Of a stretch of DNA of 64,000 nucleotides, positions 61,902-64,000 are shown piece after piece. The notes below the pieces were generated by a model. The model did not search any database and was not told where the DNA came from. It worked only from the letters and a program-made list of their open reading frames with translations. Source of the DNA: Acidimicrobiales bacterium. GTDB lineage: Bacteria > Actinomycetota > Acidimicrobiia > Acidimicrobiales > Iamiaceae. The DNA lies in the NCBI GenBank assembly GCA_030447445.1, contig JAUJOW010000009.1, positions 52,755-116,754 on the forward strand, given 5' to 3'. The translations under genes and the position numbers were made by a program. Numbering within the stretch: position 1 is the stretch's first letter; each line of letters begins with the position of its first letter.

Positions 61902-63155
61902 TCAGCGGCGGGTGGCCGATTCGAAGTAGGCCGGGCGCCGACCCAACGCGATGTGCATCCCGGGTTGGAGCACGAGCGGCTGGTCGAGGCCGAGGGGGAC
62001 CCATCGGCCCGACGTCGGGTCCCAGAGGAAGGAGCCGTTGGTGGTGCTGAGGTTGCGGAAGTGGACATCCCAGCCGACCAACCGGATCTCGGCGTGGGCG
62101 CGCGAGATCGACCGCTCGGGGTCCTCGAGGCGCAGTGGGCGGGCCGACCCGTTCTGCACCAGTGGGCTGGCCTCGGGCTGGCGCCCGATCACCCGGTCGG
62201 CCAGCAGCCTGCACTCGGTCCCGTCGTCGAAAAGCAACCGCCCGAGCGACGGGCGGGGACCGGCCACGATGGGGCTACCGGGCACCACCGGTGCACCGCA
62301 CAACGGGCAGCTCCGGGTCCGGGGGTCGTTGAGGTGACCCTGCCCGCAGAGGACCCCTTGCACCGTCTCGGCGGCCAGCTCGATGTCGTCCTCGGCGGGA
62401 GCGGGGGCAGGCGCCGGCGCGGAAGTCGAGAGGGCGGCGTGGGGGACGGCCACCGTCTCACCACCAGGGCCGGACACGGCCGGCGAGACCCGTTCGGTCC
62501 ACTCGCCGGGTGGCGAGGCGACGGTCCCGGGCAGCGGCTCAGCCGGGACGGGATCCGCCGATGCCACCGCCGCCGGCTCGGACGGGCCCGGGGGCACGGC
62601 CGCGGGCTCGGGCCGGGCCACGGGCTCCGCCTCGGGCTCGACCCGTGCGCCGCTTTGGCTGTCGAGGTGCACGGGCTGGTCGGCCGTGGTGAGGGCGAAG
62701 CCACCGCCGGCCACGATGCCGGCACGGACGTCGACGACGGGGTCGATGGTCAAGGGGCCGGGGCCACCGACGGCCGAGGCGACCACGGTGGTGAGCTCGC
62801 TGGTCAGCGTTTGCCTGACCCCGGCCACGGCCCGGGGACCGGCGGTCACCGTCTCGGCCACCCCTGGCCCCTCGACTCGCACCTGCACGGCGCCGAACAC
62901 GAACACTCCGCACCCGTCGTCCACCATGGCCACCAGCGCGAACGGCGGGACCCGGGAGTGGTCGTTGGTGGCCACGACGGCGCCGAGCTGCTCGATCACA
63001 CTCGCCGGGTGCTCGGCGGCGACGAAGCGCTCGATGAGCTCGGCGACCACATCGGGCGGGGTGCGGGCCGCCACCCACAGGACGACACCGGCGTCACGGC
63101 AGACCAGGCCAGAGTCCCCGGCGGTGGGCACGAGGCGGGCGTGGTCGAGGTGCAC
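61902..63155 (-). CDS. FHA-domain protein with zinc ribbon
   Basis: A 417-residue protein. The N-terminal ~165 residues are an unrecognised mixed alpha/beta domain. A Pro/Ala/Glu-rich linker follows, then a zinc-ribbon-like Cys cluster (CGQGHLNDPRTRSCPLCGAP). A C-terminal FHA fold has GRQPEASPLV, SISRAHAEI and LSTTNGSFLWD, the phosphothreonine-binding loops. It could read phosphorylation by the two kinases in this window; that is inference. GTG 63155 has AAAGGA six bases upstream. Confidence 0.85.
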   Translation of the reverse strand: MHLDHARLVPTAGDSGLVCRDAGVVLWVAARTPPDVVAELIERFVAAEHPASVIEQLGAVVATNDHSRVPPFALVAMVDDGCGVFVFGAVQVRVEGPGVAETVTAGPRAVAGVRQTLTSELTTVVASAVGGPGPLTIDPVVDVRAGIVAGGGFALTTADQPVHLDSQSGARVEPEAEPVARPEPAAVPPGPSEPAAVASADPVPAEPLPGTVASPPGEWTERVSPAVSGPGGETVAVPHAALSTSAPAPAPAPAEDDIELAAETVQGVLCGQGHLNDPRTRSCPLCGAPVVPGSPIVAGPRPSLGRLLFDDGTECRLLADRVIGRQPEASPLVQNGSARPLRLEDPERSISRAHAEIRLVGWDVHFRNLSTTNGSFLWDPTSGRWVPLGLDQPLVLQPGMHIALGRRPAYFESATRR

Positions 63156-63287
63156 GTCTGGTCCTTTGCTGGCTCGGAGGGGCCGCGCAGCGGCCGGAGG
63201 TTACCCAACCGGGCTCCCTCAGGCGCCGTCGTCGAGAGGCCAGGTGATGCCGGGCGGGTGGCGTCGGAGGTGGCCCCCGTCGTGCCC

Positions 63288-63407
63288 GCCGGCGGACCCG
63301 TGGGCTCGCACCCTCGGTTTCCGAGGCCCCGGCCCTCCGTTCTTCTGGCCGGCGGAACCCGAGGGCTCGCACCGGCGGTTTCGAGGCCCCCGGCCCGTCG
63401 GAACAGT
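63288..63407. repeat. Two tandem 60-bp imperfect repeats upstream of ilvB
   Basis: Units start at 63288 and 63348, each beginning GCCGGCGGA. Both contain GGGCTCGCACC, a CGGTTT core and GAGGCCC. The first carries the hairpin CCTCGG-TTT-CCGAGG. They fill part of the ~310-bp gene-free stretch between the FHA gene and the ilvB leader. The rest of that stretch shows no gene. A related inverted copy is at 34951-34985. Confidence 0.6.
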
Positions 63408-63430
63408 CGGGCCTTCGAACGGCCATCGGC

Positions 63431-63460
63431 TTGGCGGCAGCGACGGGCAGCTGCGATACT
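63431..63460 (+). promoter_or_regulatory. ilvB leader promoter
   Basis: TTGGCG (63431-63436), an 18-bp spacer and GATACT (63455-63460) form a sigma70-like promoter. Its start would fall at the ATG of the 14-residue leader peptide. Confidence 0.6.
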
Positions 63461-63467
63461 CGTGCCC

Positions 63468-63512
63468 ATGACGCCGTCGCCGACCCTCGTAGGCATCGCC
63501 TGGCGCACGTAG
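63468..63512 (+). CDS. ilvB leader peptide
   Basis: A 14-codon ORF, MTPSPTLVGIAWRT, begins seven bases after GATACT, a leaderless arrangement identical to that of the mutase gene at 9902. Leu, Val and Ile codons sit in the middle and a Trp codon near the end. Leader peptides with branched-chain codons control ilvB operons by attenuation in other actinobacteria such as Corynebacterium. Here the role is inferred from position and the hairpins that follow. Confidence 0.65.
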   Translation: MTPSPTLVGIAWRT

Positions 63513-63514
63513 CT

Positions 63515-63556
63515 CACACTGCTCGCGTGTGCATCCGACCTCCCAGCCGGGAGGTC
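63515..63556 (+). promoter_or_regulatory. Attenuator hairpins before ilvB
   Basis: A first stem, CACAC (63515-63519) with GTGTG (63527-63531), lies right after the leader stop. A second, CGACCTCCC (63536-63544) with GGGAGGTCG (63549-63557), has a perfect 9-bp stem and AGCC loop, followed by CAGTTTT (63561-63567). Ribosome stalling in the leader could decide between structures. Confidence 0.6.
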
Positions 63557-63614
63557 GTCGCAGTTTTCGGACCCTGTTTCTCGCCCTCGACCCGCCCCGA
63601 CCCCGGAGGCACGG

Positions 63615-64000
63615 ATGGAACTCAACGGTGGCCAGGCCCTCATCAAGGCCCTCGAGATGGAGGGCGTGGAGGTCATGTTCGGGCTGCCCGGCGGGGCCAT
63701 CCTGCCGGTGTACGACCCCATCATCGACTCGCCCATCCGCCACATCCTCGTGCGCCACGAACAGGGCGCCGGGCACATGGCCGAGGGCTACGCCCACGCC
63801 ACCGGTCGGCCCGGCGTGGCCATGGTGACGAGCGGGCCGGCCGCCACCAACATCGTGACCCCCCTCTGCGACGCCTACATGGACTCGGTGCCGATGGTCT
63901 GCATCACCGGGCAGGTGCCGCTGTCGTCCATCGGCACCGACGCCTTCCAGGAGTGCGACACCACCGGCATCACCCAGTCGGTCACCAAGCACAACTTCCT
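63615..64000 (+). CDS. ilvB: Acetolactate synthase large subunit (N-terminal part)
   Basis: ThDP enzyme for the first common step of branched-chain amino acid synthesis. The visible 128 residues hold [12 protein letters not shown], the catalytic Glu in [16 protein letters not shown], and [13 protein letters not shown]. The gene runs off the window. ATG 63615 has GGAGG (63605-63609) with five bases spacing, so unlike the leader peptide it is translated from a long leader RNA. Confidence 0.95.
   Translation, partial: MELNGGQALIKALEMEGVEVMFGLPGGAILPVYDPIIDSPIRHILVRHEQGAGHMAEGYAHATGRPGVAMVTSGPAATNIVTPLCDAYMDSVPMVCITGQVPLSSIGTDAFQECDTTGITQSVTKHNF

Overview
The window is a piece of a very GC-rich bacterial chromosome that is almost entirely coding. 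Gene content points to an actinobacterium, and my best guess is class Acidimicrobiia. The supporting features are GatCAB, a MurA with Asp in place of the catalytic Cys, Eis-type and AAC(3)-type acetyltransferases, PASTA and non-PASTA Ser/Thr kinases, an FHA protein, an LPATG surface protein and a zinc-finger rhomboid. The class-level placement is an inference from general resemblance, not a search. I see no mobile element, CRISPR array, rRNA or tRNA; it reads as core chromosome.

Layout. 1-5 kb: ATP synthase genes atpH (partial)-atpA-atpG-atpD-atpC. 5-14.6 kb: a LigT-like/GNAT protein, an SDR, glpX-arsC facing ppx, a B12-type acyl-CoA mutase large subunit, a zinc-ribbon protein, a J-domain protein, a small hydrolase and a VapBC pair. 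14.6-23 kb: a lipoprotein L,D-transpeptidase, an MFS transporter divergent from murA, a membrane-protein pair, NfuA-type protein, a MeaB-type GTPase (chaperone class for B12 mutases), enoyl-CoA hydratase and a hydrolase. 23-29.4 kb: alpha-glucan metabolism (glgP, malQ, treS). 29.5-39 kb: rhomboid, galT, methyltransferase, cysteine desulfurase-mnmA (tRNA thiolation), a MetE-like protein and ligA. 39-47.5 kb: a six-PASTA kinase, then an export/detoxification-like group (MFS exporter, AAC(3)-like enzyme, SCP2 protein, TetR regulator, ferredoxin, esterase) and an LPATG protein. 47.5-64 kb: gatC, gatA and gatB interrupted by an SDR and a lipase on the other strand, a second kinase, Eis, a four-gene ABC operon, a lipoprotein, ilvD, an FHA protein and the start of ilvB behind a leader-peptide attenuator.

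Gene expression signals. About 28 genes have a -10-like hexamer (TANNNT, most often TAGCCT, TACGCT, TAGGGT or TACCCT) ending only 6-9 nt before an ATG or GTG. This places the transcription start at or next to the start codon, so leaderless mRNA seems to be the main mode here. These hexamers also decide many start codons. Internal operon genes instead use 4-nt ATGA/GTGA overlaps or a clear GGAGG.

The clearest regulatory candidates are a 16-bp palindrome TTGACC-N4-GGTCAA found both at the MFS exporter promoter and between tetR and the ferredoxin gene, and the ilvB leader region. Several genes (atpA, treS twice, one kinase, possibly the LigT-GNAT gene) are broken by single missing bases near G/C runs. 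Because the protein homology continues cleanly in the next frame, sequencing or assembly error is the likeliest cause.
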